Origin: Coprinellus micaceus
Lineage: Eukaryota > Basidiomycota > Agaricomycetes > Agaricales > Psathyrellaceae
Length of the DNA stretch: 64,000 bases
Direction: 5' to 3'
Assembly: GCA_951394405.1 (NCBI GenBank)
Contig: OX596337.1
Span: forward strand, 1,054,001-1,118,000
Below the pieces are notes generated by a model, which made no database searches, was not told where the DNA came from, and saw only the letters and a list, made by a program, of their open reading frames with translations. The position numbers were made by a program, and so were the translations under genes. Below are positions 10,456-21,407 of this stretch, one piece after another; the stretch's first letter is position 1; each line of letters opens with the position of its first letter.

Positions 10456-13288
10456 TTACGAACAACCGGGAAGCCTTGGACAGCCAGCGCCACACCGACT
10501 CAAGGTAGCTTTGGCTACTCGTGGAGACGATACGTCTGCCTGCCCAGGGTTCCCTGGGTATATACCTGTGGCAGCGCCACCGGCGACTTCAATTTGCTGC
10601 AGCACGTTTGGGTCCAAGTTGGTGTCTCCGGCTTCGTCGTTCCACGATGTGTCTGGGATACCGGACACATCGTGGAACTCGGTCGCGAATCCGCCGCCTT
10701 GGTCATCGAGGGATAACTGGTCCAGGTCCAACAGTACGGGAGGTCGCTCCCCACCATCAAATCCGCTCAAGCTGAGATCAAGCTTACCCCCACGAATGCT
10801 AGACAATGCGCACACGCCAGGTGGGAACACTGGCTTGTTCGCTTCGTCCAAATCGACGTGGAATGTGACAGGCTTGATCGAGGCGCCGAGTATGGGATGT
10901 AGATGCATGAGACCACTACTTGGAGGCGGTTCGACACCTTCTGGAGGACGGGATGGTTTATGGGGTGCGGGTAAGGGCGTTTGGCGTCGACGTAGTGGTG
11001 ACGATGGGGACGCCCCTTGCATATGAGCATCTTCGCGATGGTCCAGTGCAGTGGCGTCGAAGTGCAGGCCCCGTCCTGGTATACCACGAGCCCCCTTCGA
11101 TATCTGCACAGTCGAAGCCTGGGGTGCCTGTAGAAAAGCCGACGCTGACCCTGCTCGGTCGTCGATAGGATCGTGGCCGTAAATAAGCTTCTCCTTTTCA
11201 TCGCCCTTGGTCTCTGGCTTGGCGACGCGGCGAAGATGTGAGGCGGAAGCAAGGCAGGGTGTTGTGGAACCCTCAGAGTTGGAAGCGTCACTTGGGTGGG
11301 CAGGGCTAGGATCTGCAAATGCGGATGAAAGCCTATCGATCCGAGGTCTGCCACCGTCTGGACGTGGCCTAGGGCCTGAAGCGCTTTTGAGGAGGCTCTG
11401 TGAGGCCAAAAAGCCCTTGATCTGCTCGCGCAAAAGTGTCACGTTACGGTTGTCCTGATCGTTCGGTCAATATAAGAAGAGCGAGACGGGGCGGAGTTCA
11501 CCTACCCTGAGCCACTCAGGCCGTTTGGCACCAAACCCAAGCACTTCGAGCCGGAGGCGATGGCATATCCGACAGGTGTCTGGATCGCTTGTTTCACGAT
11601 CCCCTTTCTGTCACGCACGAAGGGAATCGTCAGAAAGATCCGCTCGCCGAGATCGTGACGCTCCAGCCTCCAACTGACCTTGCGTCTAATTCGACAAGTA
11701 TAACAGCCAAACTTCGTTCGGACAGCGCCTTTGGGCGATCTTCGCGAGGCCGCATTAATTGCCCGTGGTTTCGTGCGGTCTTCTTTGGTTCCCGTTGGGG
11801 TTTGGTCTTCAGGGATCCAAGTTGTCCGATAGACGCCGGTGGATGCTCCAGTACCGATGTTACTTTCGTCTGATCGCGCCAATGGTAACGAGAGTCGGGG
11901 GGTGGTGAAATCCGCTGGCCGTGGGGGCTCGGTCCTGCCATCGCCTCGTATATGGAGGGCGCTTGTAGCAGTTTTAAGATCGGGACCTGTATCCTGCAAA
12001 GGGAACTTCAGCAATGCCCTGCGGCGTACTACGCCAGGAGCTGCGTACTGCTTGGGCTCCACTAGAAAGGCTGGAAAGAGCCTGACTGATAGCTCGGACC
12101 CGATTGTTCACGGAATACGTGTCCCTGAGGTGTAGCTGATGAGGAGAGCACGGCGAAAAAGGTTGGTCAAGGAACTTACACCATCCGATTCAGTGCTTCG
12201 TCAGTATACGTGCACTTATCGGCCTGTTCCCGTCTTGTACAACTTCCGCAAGGCGCCTTCCGATCGCATTTCATCTTGAGGCGCTTGCACTAGGTATTGA
12301 AGTCAGAGTCGTGTCGGTCTCGATTATGATTGAGCAGACGCCTGACACCTACCTCAGTGCAAACAACTGTGACCCGGGAGCGCCTGTCAGGAGATGTGAG
12401 CTCATTGATACGCTCAACTTGGAAATGGAACCCACGTACCTTTGATTAGGCTTTGACACTTCGGCACTTGGTACCAAGGGCGAGCTCAGAACAGTCGGGT
12501 TCAACTGAGCAGTCGATATTGGAGTGCTGAGAGAAGGCAACTCTTCCACGAGGTGTTCGTGCTTTGCTCCTCCCTCGAATGACGAACCTTCGTTACGACT
12601 GCCAGATGTAGGCTGCCCTAGAACTGGTGGCCGTACCAGGAAATCACCATTACGCCCATGCGTGTAATAGTGCAGGTCTGAGCCGCATAGTCCGGTGTTG
12701 GTAAGAACGGTGTGCAAGTCCTGAGACCCAACTGGCCAGATTTGGCGCTCGCCTAGTACCTGGAGCGAGTTGAACTCGTGGGGGACCTTATTCTCCTCCT
12801 TGCGAGTTTGGGGAGAGGGAACCGGGAGAGCATTTAACGAATCTGGCCTTCCGTTGGTGACTGAGGTCAATTGATTGAGTTGAGGGCCATGAGTGGTGTC
12901 ACTCGGAGATAGCCCACCCCTTTTCTTCTTCCTCTGCCGCCGTTTTTGAGTGGGTCCGACCATCGATGTCGGCAGGCTTCCAGCGGGAGGGGAAGCAGGG
13001 ACGCGATGGGTTTCGCCCTGATCCTGTGCGGTAGTGGCAGTAGAAGATTCAATCCGTGGGGCATGGGGCGGTGACACATTCGTTGAGGACGTAAGAGGTG
13101 GTTGCCGCCGCATACTTCCACCGCGCCGGTCTGAGGGCGCTTGTAACAAAACGGCGACACCTGACGCCGTTATAAGAGAAGTATCCATGTGGACCATTAG
13201 AACGAAACTTACCGTCGCAAACATCAATTTCGAGGTTGTCGACGTTTGCGTTGATAAAGTCATTGGGGGAGTCTGCGCCAGACGACAT
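10456..13288 (-). CDS. Chimeric Zn2Cys6 transcription factor with two cluster modules
   Basis: Eight exons join without a frame break: 13288-13213, 13160-12440, 12383-12353, 12289-12180, 12124-12049, 11993-11679, 11607-11506 and 11454-10456. The product is 809 aa. A basic patch KRRQRKKKRGG lies at about 98-108. A segment at about 155-208 resembles the start of a sorbitol/xylitol-type zinc dehydrogenase (LCGSDLHYYTHGRNGDF). The first Zn2Cys6 module is intact, with Cys 274, 277, 284, 290, 293 and 302 (CKRLKMKCDRKAPCGSC). The second has CYTC (435, 438) and CRIC (455, 458), but Gly445 and Val465 replace the expected third and sixth cysteines; GFGAKRPEWLR follows. The long proline-rich C-terminus has no fungal_trans domain that I can see. 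It is probably nuclear; it could be a gene-fragment fusion rather than a working regulator. Confidence 0.65.
10639..10678. repeat. 40-bp hyphenated palindrome inside exon 8
   Basis: Two perfect 15-bp arms, GTTCCACGATGTGTC and GACACATCGTGGAAC, flank a 10-nt centre. Because of the symmetry, FHDVSGIPDTSWN is encoded on both strands. Confidence 0.9.
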
Positions 13289-13403
13289 TCAGCTGTGTAA
13301 AAGCCCCAGAATCAAGACGTCATACCTAAGCCGTCCAAGGAAAATCGCCATTCATCATCGTGACAAAGAGCGAAGTCAGCACCAGTCTACAACACAGAGT
13401 AAG

Positions 13404-15202
13404 TTAAATGGTGGGACTACTGAGCGGCGAAAATGAAGGGTTACGAACTATGTCAAGGAGGTGCTTGTTGATCGCGTCGGATGGGTGACAAACCTAATGG
13501 ACGATTTTAGCGCTGCGCCTTTAGGTGAACTAAATATTGTCACTGTACTCACGTCTTGAAGCGAGCGAGGAAACGACTGGATGCTGACATCTGAATCGAC
13601 TGGCTGACTGTGTGTTGGGCGTGGGCGTTTTGAGGGGTATGGTGCGGATCCCCGGGCTTGGTATCCCGCTGAGTTAGTGTTACTGTTGCTGCCGAATGAG
13701 AACGAGCCCGGCCCACCGGGGCCAGAGTGACCCCCATCTCTGCCTCCGAAACGCGCTCCCCGACCTCCTCCAGGTTCCTCATGGTCTCCCGACGGCTTGG
13801 AGGTGTCCGAAGGACCAAAGGGCCCACTACCCGATGGTCCGTGGGTTGATGTATGAGGTTGTCGTTTCATCTTTGTACGAAATCCTTGCGAGAAGTCAAG
13901 CTTGAATCCCCGAAGGAAGAGTGTCTGGTCCTTCACCCCTTCTTCGCTCGATCCAAAGTAGGCTTCGGAGGTCGACCGTTTCGTCCAAACATATTTTGAT
14001 CTCGTGTCACCTGCGCGAGTCATGTTCTGGAGCGACATCGCATCGTGAGGTGCTGGCATCCCTTCTCTGAATGCTGCTACGGCCCAGCTGTCGCTCTTGA
14101 TGCACCCTGTGATGATGTACAAGGGCTCGTCATCGCCCATCCGTCGTATCGCATTCGCATGCTTGTAGATGAGCTCGGGATGTCGTATGATAGCCTCGCG
14201 CAGCTCGTTGTGATTCTCGAGCTCTTCAAGTTCTGCTGAGGACGTCGCGGCCAAGACAGCTCCGTGGTGAGAATGACACCGGAACTCGAACGAAGATATC
14301 GTACTGCGGAAGTAAATTTGAGTTAGATATAGATACACCAACAGAAGACAGTGAACTCGCCTTGTGTAGAGTTCAGAGAGAATTGTCTGAGAAGACGCAC
14401 CATCAGCAATCGTGCTGCCCTGAGGAATCTCTTCTGGCTCGATGGTGATACTTCTTGGGGACAATCGGAAGGATGGACCACCAGAAGGACTAGTAGCGCG
14501 TCGGAGCAGCTCTTCATCATCCCAGATGTTGAATGTTTTCTTGAATCCCCCTTCCGCACTGAAGGTCCCGACGTCGCCTGGTACGGTGCCCCGCGGTCCA
14601 GAGCTGGGTTTCCGCGGTCGCGGTTTCCAGCACGCAAGACCCTTCCCCGACCTCAGCATGCTCCGTACGTACACTTGCGGTGTCGTAAGGTTCTGCGATT
14701 CTAAGAGTCGCGGATCGAGATCTTCCGCAGACGACTGTGCATAGATAGGTAAGGTCTGGGGTGCACAGCTTCCACCATCTGAATGGAGACTCACCACTGT
14801 GATGTCCTCTTGCGAGCTGAATGGCGATGGTGCACAGCTACTCCCAGGGGTGAGAGGTGGGGTATCATCAGAGTCGTATGAGGACTGGCGATCATACTTG
14901 AGAAGCCTCGCAGACTTTTCGGTCTGCTGACGGCGTGGCGACAGCAATCCCAAAAGCCGTTTGACGCCCTTCAAGGCGGGACTGCGCGGCGATCTCGAGG
15001 TGGGGGCAGGAGGGCGCCTCCTTGGCACGTCTTCCTCGGGAGCGATGTCATCGTGGGTTGGCAGAGGCGCCGTAAAATTAACATTGAATGTGGGACTGAA
15101 GATGTCGTTTCCAGCAGCTTTGAATTCTGAGTGGAGGAAGGACGGATTGACCGATGCAGAGAACATGTTGGCCTCTGGACGAGACCGATTGGTGCTGGCC
15201 AT
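13404..15202 (-). CDS. Basidiomycete-specific protein, disordered N-terminus
   Basis: The exons are 15202-14795, 14734-14361, 14303-13553 and 13493-13404, giving 540 aa. Three introns are removed: 14735-14794 (60 nt), 14304-14360 (57 nt, GC-AG) and 13494-13552. The first two are multiples of three and leave the frame open. The N-terminal half is rich in Pro, Ser and Arg and looks disordered. A core around HHGAVL and EPLYIITGCIKSDSWAVAAF matches a motif common in uncharacterised Agaricomycete proteins ('LYLVTGC-K--SW'). A Gly/Ser-rich tract (FGGRDGGHSGPGGPGSF) precedes a C-terminal CHPSDAINKHLLDI. That last block appears only if the third intron is spliced, which supports the model. Function is unknown. 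Confidence 0.75.
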
Positions 15203-16640
15203 CGCGGCAGGAGGATGTCGGGGACCAAGCGACAGTCTTTAGGGAGGGGAACCGTTGAAAGCGTGTCTTGCACGGGGAGCGACTATATACTCAACAGCAG
15301 TACGGGTTCCTCGGCGTTGGCCAGGTTGAATGATCGAATGGTGCAAAGCCTGTGTAGACGGATGAAATGAGGCTATTCGAAGAAGATGGTGGGGACTTAC
15401 TAGTGCCATCCACCCGGACACTGCGCGGACAACCCTCTCCCGGGTAACCGGGGAAACGGATGGAAAGAAAAACAAGTCAAGTCCCCATGCTCGAACAAGG
15501 CGCATAGCAGGGGACATAGCGGTCAAAAAGCGACCACAACCCCTTTCTAAATTCTAGGTCACAATCACCTTGACAACTTTCATTTCACTGAGAGAACTTG
15601 ACAACCCAACTCGAAGGTGAGCGCTGAGCTTTCCCCAATGCGGGACCGCATTGACTATAAGGCTACGACTGGGAGTGGTGCCCTTGCTCGGAGCCTGCTG
15701 CCAAAGGCCGTTTCTCCCGTATCTTCGCTAGAGGCCAATAACGCTGAAGTGGGTTGGATGGACCTTGGATATGGGGAGGAATTGGGGAGAAGACAGGGTA
15801 ACGTATTTGGACCGTTGATAACCGCTCCGTTTGCCTTCTTCCAATCGAAGCAAGATATCGACTGACTCGAAATGGTGCCTAGTCGTGGGCACGAAATATC
15901 ACGAAATATAAATTGTGGGTGAAGGGGTGTTGGATTACCCGAGCTCGGTGCTGGGAGGAGCTTGACGCCGTCAACAGCGCGGGGTGAAGTGACGAACTTA
16001 CCTTCTCACGCTTTGCCAAGCCTCAAAATTCCGACGTCCCCGAGTCCCCCGCGAGCCAACTCTTGAGCTCATCGCTCGCGTACTCATGGTACGAACTCCG
16101 TAGGTGAGTGCTTCGTTTTCCAGCAGGCTCCTGTGACGAGTATGGTGGGTACGTGGCAGGCTCCCTTTGCTACGATGCCAGTAAACAACCCACTACCCTT
16201 ACTGGAAATTGTGTTCGGCTTCATCGGTCTGCTCGGTGCACGCACTCATTAGCTCTAGCGCCCGCTCCTTCGACGCCTTCTATTTGGCATAAAATTCTGC
16301 TTGGGTACTTATCGAGAGTTCCCTGCACTCTCCGGTGGCCTCGCAATGGACACGACAGTTGGCAAGGAAGGTGAGGTAAAGACGTTTGTCAATGTCTGCA
16401 ATGGTTGGCTTGGGCGCTTATTCGTTTCTCGGCTCAGTTCAAGCCCCCGCCGCACCGCATTGTGCCCTTCTCGGCCCACAATGAAAGCAGGTTGCTCATG
16501 GTTGCTCCCGTCCTCTCTTCGATGGTCCAGCATTCAGGAACCCCTGTACACCTTGTTAAGTGGAGATCATCGATTAACTTCCTCTTGCCGTCAAGACGAT
16601 GCTGTGTGCATCCGACCACCGGTGATAATGAGGTTGTTGT
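15203..16640. other. Intergenic, nothing recognised
   Basis: Small frames (15617-15865, 16108-16374, 16301-16693) have no known motif. The region separates the minus-strand gene ending upstream from the MITE and MARVEL gene downstream. Confidence 0.5.
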
Positions 16641-16642
16641 TA

Positions 16643-16686
16643 CAGTGTCTTGCATATTGGTTTGCATCGCGATTTTTTTTCAAACG
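16643..16686 (+). repeat. Left terminal inverted repeat of the MITE
   Basis: The 44-nt arm begins CAGTGTCTTGCATATTGG and ends CAAACG, just after the TA at 16641-16642. Confidence 0.85.
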
Positions 16687-17106
16687 ATTGTGACAGGGTC
16701 ACACGGCGCTAGTATACCGTGTGGGGCAACCCCATGGGACCGACCGGCGGCCTCAAGTGTCGACTCTGCAATAAAATGTGCGTGAACGAGCTTGACGGAG
16801 AGTACCTTTTTCGCCAAATGTTGAAGTCCCCAGTGACCGTGAGTCGAATTGGACGATGTGGTGACCTCTTTCCCTGCCCACCACCACCATTCCCTGCCGA
16901 ATTGGCTCCTCCACCTGACGTGGACTCAACAAAACAACCAGTTGGGACCTCGGGCTTCAGAGGCGACTTGCCAGGGAATTTTACACCGGCATATCATCGT
17001 GCTTGGACTCGATCCAGTCGACACCAGAACGCTGAGCGCTCGCCAAACGCCACCGGACGCTGGAAAGTATTGCGTCCGGCGTGACCCTGTCAGGCGCCGT
17101 CACGCC

Positions 17107-17149
17107 CGTTTGAAAAAAGTCGCGATGCAAACCAATATGCAAGACACTG
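17107..17149 (-). repeat. Right terminal inverted repeat of the MITE
   Basis: The 43-nt arm is the reverse complement of the left one apart from the poly-T region, and is followed by TA at 17150-17151. Confidence 0.85.
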
Positions 17150-17488
17150 TAAGATTCAATGATTATCGCTCACCGCTCCCAGGCACCCCTCGAGGCTTTC
17201 CGCTGTTTTCCGCCACCTACCTGACTTGCATCTACCCTTCCTAAATGGAGTGGTGAGCGGAGTTGCTCTCAGCACCCGTTGACAAGGGTGGCTGTTAGCG
17301 TTGGTTGGCAACGGCATGACTGCCAGCGGGGAGCTTGTCTATAAAGTTGGACCCCTTGTTAATTTTCTTCCTCGGATCCTGCCTCCTCTCCCCTGCTTTC
17401 CGCCCACCCCCCGCCTATTTCTGCGGTTCCGACGCGTCCTCAATCGTTCTTTGTATCCACAAGCCTTACCCATTGAACGCTAGTGACA

Positions 17489-18385
17489 ATGGTCGACGCC
17501 AAGAAGCTCCTACCCCTCGTCCGCCTGGGTGTCTTTGGCGGCGTCTGCTTCCTGTCTCTCATCGTCTTCGCCCTCAGCGCGCATATCATTTCATACACCA
17601 GCTCCGTCCGCGATATCACCTATCGAAGCGGGTTCTACTTCACCTTCACCGCCCTTTCCCTTGCGACGGCAATCCTGACTCTCCTCTCGCTCCCTGCTCT
17701 GTACGTATGCCATCACCTATCGACCGAAGGCTCTCTGCTCGTTCCTTGATTTCGCTGTTTTTCCATAATTAATCTGGCCATATGCTGATACTCCGGATCT
17801 TCTAGATATGTTATCTCCATCAAGCGTCGAGGCGCCTTCACCTCCTATGTCGCGGTTGAGGTAGCCTGGTGCTGGTTCCTCTGGATTATGTGGGTTGCCA
17901 GCGCCGGGAACACGGTCGGGTTCGGTGTCAACTTCTGCAGCGGTGGCATCTGCTCAGAAGCTCAGGTCATCGAGGCGTTCTCTTTCCTCAACTGGCTTGC
18001 TAGTACGTGATCTCCCTCTCCTTCCGTATTCGCCGGAACTAAACGAACCACAGTTATGGGCTACACCATCACCCTCCTCGCCTTTGCTATCATGCTCCAC
18101 ATGCGCGGACACACCAACGTTTGGCAGTCAGAAGTGAGCACCTTCGACTGGAACGCCCCCAATGTCAAGGTTCCTGGCCAGCAACCCTACCTTGGAGGTG
18201 GAGTTGTCCCCGAGAAGGTCGTCCCAGGCGGTATCGCTCCCCAGCAGCACGTCGTTTACCCCCAGCAAGGTCAATACCCTCCTCAAAATGTCCACGTCGG
18301 CGGGCTTGCGTCCCCCCAGTCCACTGGCCAGACCGTCTTCGTTGGAACCCCCGCCGGAGGCGTCCCTCACCCGCCCCAGGTTTGA
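17489..18385 (+). CDS. MARVEL-like four-TM membrane protein, paralogue 1
   Basis: Exons 17489-17700, 17806-18002 and 18054-18385 give 246 aa with consistent phases. Four hydrophobic segments are seen: around RLGVFGGVCFLSLIVFAL, after YRSGFYFTFTAL, around VEVAWCWFLWIMWV, and ITLLAFAIMLHM. NFCSGGICSEAQVIEAFSF in the last loop suggests a disulphide. The cytoplasmic tail after WQSEVSTFDW is rich in Pro, Gly and Gln. The layout matches basidiomycete MARVEL-domain proteins, probably of the plasma membrane or secretory vesicles. A TATAAA at about 17340 lies some 145 bp upstream. It is paralogous to 25109-25880. The start has the best context and immediately precedes the first TM. Confidence 0.85.
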
Positions 18386-18931
18386 ACATGAAACTCGGGT
18401 CACTTTTCTCTTGACTCCTCCTTCCACTACCTTATTGTCGCCATTTCTTGTGAACTGTATATTGCTTCGCTTTCAGCCCCCACTGTCGCTTCTACGCCCC
18501 TGTTCTGTCAGTCTCAACGTCTTTATGCTCTATATTATACCCATCAGCTCTCGGCCACCACTGTTCCTAGTACTCCCCACCAGTCCCATCGTCTACATTT
18601 GCCTGTGCAGCCTTGTATAGTAGTAGACACTGTAAGTAAACAACCAGCAACCTGTTGTCGAGCAAAGCAAACACACGACGCAATCCCCTGACGCCTTGCA
18701 TGTCCCGGGTAGTACGCCGTTGTTGATCCTTGCCACAGAACGTACATCCAGAACCAGCGGTCCCTTGGGTCCCTTCATCGAAAATTCAAGTAGACGAAGT
18801 CCACACTCGTCCACACAGCCCCAGTGACAGTTGGCGTGTCATCGGATCCATTGGGTAAGTCCTGGGCACAAGTTAAAACCTGCTGGTTGACCCTGCCTTT
18901 CACCCGCACCGCCTTCAAGCGCGTCTATACC
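18386..18931. other. Intergenic, 3' UTR and F-box promoter
   Basis: No coding motif is seen. Pyrimidine-rich sequence after 18386 is probably the 3' UTR of the MARVEL-like gene, followed by the upstream region of the F-box gene. Confidence 0.5.
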
Positions 18932-20872
18932 ATGGGTAAGAGGTCCGAGCTACGCCTGCACCATGTAAGTATCCTCCTTCAACCAGCAATGGTACTTCAC
19001 TGAGGGCCGTAGCTCAATCTACCAGATGAAATTGTGGGCATCGCTCGGACGCATCGCGACTTGCCTCCAAAAGCCCGGGACGCCGTCGATTCAGCTATTA
19101 CGCGCTACGAGAGCGAACTAGCATCCTTGGAAGACCAGCTCGCCAACCTCGTCTTGCCTCGAGACTACTACACCCGGCAAGAGCTTCGCGAGGAGAAAGT
19201 CAGCTTGCGGGAGAGCCTTCGGGCTTGCCAAAGCCTATTCTCGACGATGCGGCGTATCCCTTTCGAGACCATGGGAGAGATCTTTGCGTACTACCTCGCG
19301 CCCGGCGGTACACCACTTCCACGTGGCGAAGATGAAGAGGAGGAGGATGGCAAGAGGGGCCTCCCAGACACCCGGTTTCATGCCCCAAGAACCGCTGGCC
19401 TCCTTTGCATGGTGTGCCAGCACTGGAAAACTATAGCCATTGGGACTCCTTCCCTATGGTCGGACATCAAAGTCGAAGCATACCACGAGCTGGGTGGGAA
19501 CCTGGACTACCAAGCGACTCCACTTATCCTCTCCAAGCACACCCGTGGTCTTTTGGCCTGGATGGACCGCGTCACCTCGCATCCATGGACACTTACCCGG
19601 GTCGACGGAAACCAATCGGCCATGTCGACGAATCCCTGGGACCTGACCGGTGCGGTCCCTCTATCGCAGCTCGTACATCGACGAGCCAGCGCGTACATTT
19701 CCCGATTGTCCATCGCCTCCTGGGATTCATCTATTGGACTCGGAAAGCTCGTCTGCCCACTGATAACCTCCCTCGTTTCGTATAACGCGAACGGCGCCTC
19801 ACCCCAACCCACCCTCCTTGGCCTTCCGGTCATGGCGAACCTGAAACAAGTCGTTCTATGGACAAACCTCCCCAAAGCACTCCCTGCCAACATTCCATGG
19901 TCAAAGCTCACCCATCTGTTCTTGGGCGGCGACGTAGTCGCGACGCAATGGAAATCGATCATCCGGCATTGCACATCCCTTCAGAGGGGAATGTTCACGC
20001 TCTTGGTGCCACACGACGACGACGACGATACGTACCGAGACTTCCCTGGGCCGACCGAAGTTGTTCTGCCTTCTCTCAAGGACCTCACATTTACCAGGAG
20101 CACACCCTTTGATGCACCTATCGACGGCCTCTCTCTCCCCGCCCTGACGACGTTGAAGGTCTTCAGCCAGTGGAGCGAACCACTCTTTAACGCGCAATCC
20201 GATCTGTTCAATAACATCACGCACCTCACGCTGCTTCAGCACTATTGGATGGAAGGCGAAGATTTGGTCAACATCTTCAGCAAGATGCCTCACCTTACGG
20301 AACTCCTCTTCCGGGTGTGCTCAAGATTCAATGCGATGTTCGACTTTTTGACGTTCGGAAGGGAGGGGAAGTTTAACCTGAGACAGTTAACGGCACTAGG
20401 GATATACCTTGTATCAAAGGGGTCTCAGGAAGAGGGTCAACGGGAAGATGCCGACGAAGAGGATCTCGAACCCTTCCCACACCAACAGCTCATCGACCTT
20501 GTCGATTCACGCACACACGCCATTGATAGGGGTGACTACTCCGCGTCACCATACACCCTTCGCAGACTGGAGAATTTTGTTCTGCGCTTGGACGCTTTCT
20601 TTGATATTGACGTGGACGCCAACAAGAAGTGGATGGACGACACGGTCGTAGCGGTCCAAGGCGCGCTCAAGTCGTACGGGGTGTCGTGTGGGCTGAAAGT
20701 GTCCGTATTTGGAACACCTAAAGAGCAGTATTATTCTGTTTACGATTTTCCTGACCTGTTTTATTTGGAAGGTCGGCAGTTTCGCGAGAAGAGGTTGCAT
20801 CACTGGGACGAAGGATTTGCGGAGCCGGCGGATAATTGCGAGGAATATAGTCTGTATCCGCTATCAGTGTAA
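18932..20872 (+). CDS. F-box-like protein 1 with LRR-type C-terminus
   Basis: A short first exon (18932-18964, MGKRSELRLHH) joins 19013-20872, giving 630 aa. A coiled-coil-like stretch (ESELASLEDQLANLVL) precedes the F-box-like core RRIPFETMGEIFAYYL. A conserved LLCMVCQHWKTIAIGTPSLW follows, and then irregular leucine-rich repeats. F-box proteins bind Skp1 and present substrates to SCF ubiquitin ligases; this architecture is greatly expanded in Agaricomycetes. An acidic insert (HDDDDD) sits between repeats. It is the same sub-family as 45457-47561: both begin with a tiny exon ending just before an L-LP-(D/E)I block and share the SLYPLSV/SLDP-type ending. It lies 535 bp upstream of a NACHT gene. 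Confidence 0.88.
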
Positions 20873-21407
20873 CTTTCCGGCTTCGTTCAAATCTGTTGAT
20901 ATACCCCCGTATCTTTTGAATTGCCCTCTCCCAAAGGATCTCTCCCCAATTCCCCTCAATGAGCTGCAAAGGCGGAGGAGCGCGTCCGGAGCCAGTGGCG
21001 GACACCTGCATCCAAATACTGCCAAATACCGCGTCAGGCGATGGTTGAAAATCTTGGATCAAATACCCTCCCTTTTGACTTCTATTATCATTGTCTCTAC
21101 ATAGTTACCTGCTTTTTTCGCGTGGTCCGGCGACCCACCCTCTGAATCGTGGACTATACTAGCTTCAGGCCTCCAGTCGCGGCTCGGTCGAGAGAATGTA
21201 TTGAATTCGTTCCTCCGCCGCCTCGAGGCATCAAACCTCCAAGCACGCCCACACTCGCACACAGAACCATACTCAGCCTTCCTCCACCGAATCCGCGAGC
21301 TCCCCGGCAATAACCTGGGAACATCTGTGATAATCACCGCTTCATGGCGGCTGTGGCTCTTTTATCTTGTCCCTTCCCCGCTACTCCTTCCCAGCGATCG
21401 TCAGCCT
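20873..21407. other. Intergenic between F-box 1 and NACHT 1
   Basis: I see no gene. An open frame continues upstream of the NACHT start codon but lacks conservation with the second NACHT gene, which starts at the equivalent MTEPT. Confidence 0.5.

Larger units (their letters stand above)
16643..17149. mobile_element. Non-autonomous DNA transposon (MITE), TA target duplication
   Basis: The 507-bp element has terminal inverted repeats at 16643-16686 and 17107-17149 that begin CAGTGTCTTGCATATTGG. They are identical except for one mismatch/indel in the T-run. A second inverted block, GTGACAGGGTCAC at 16690-16702 against TGACCCTGTCA at 17082-17092, extends the arms inwards. TA dinucleotides flank both ends (16641-16642 and 17150-17151). 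CAGT ends with a TA duplication fit Tc1/mariner-pogo type elements. No transposase is encoded, so it needs a partner for movement. The close arm identity suggests a fairly young insertion. Confidence 0.85.

Noticed and set aside
11521..11560. Frameshift explanation for the missing sixth cysteine
   Set aside because: A one-base shift would give E-C-L-G but then lose the conserved F-G-A-K-R-P-E-W, which is in the present frame.
10456..13288. Interpretation as two separate TF genes or a pseudogene with an internal stop
   Set aside because: With the donor placed after ATGGT at 12180 and the small exon 12124-12049, all eight exons stay in frame, so one continuous gene is the simpler reading.
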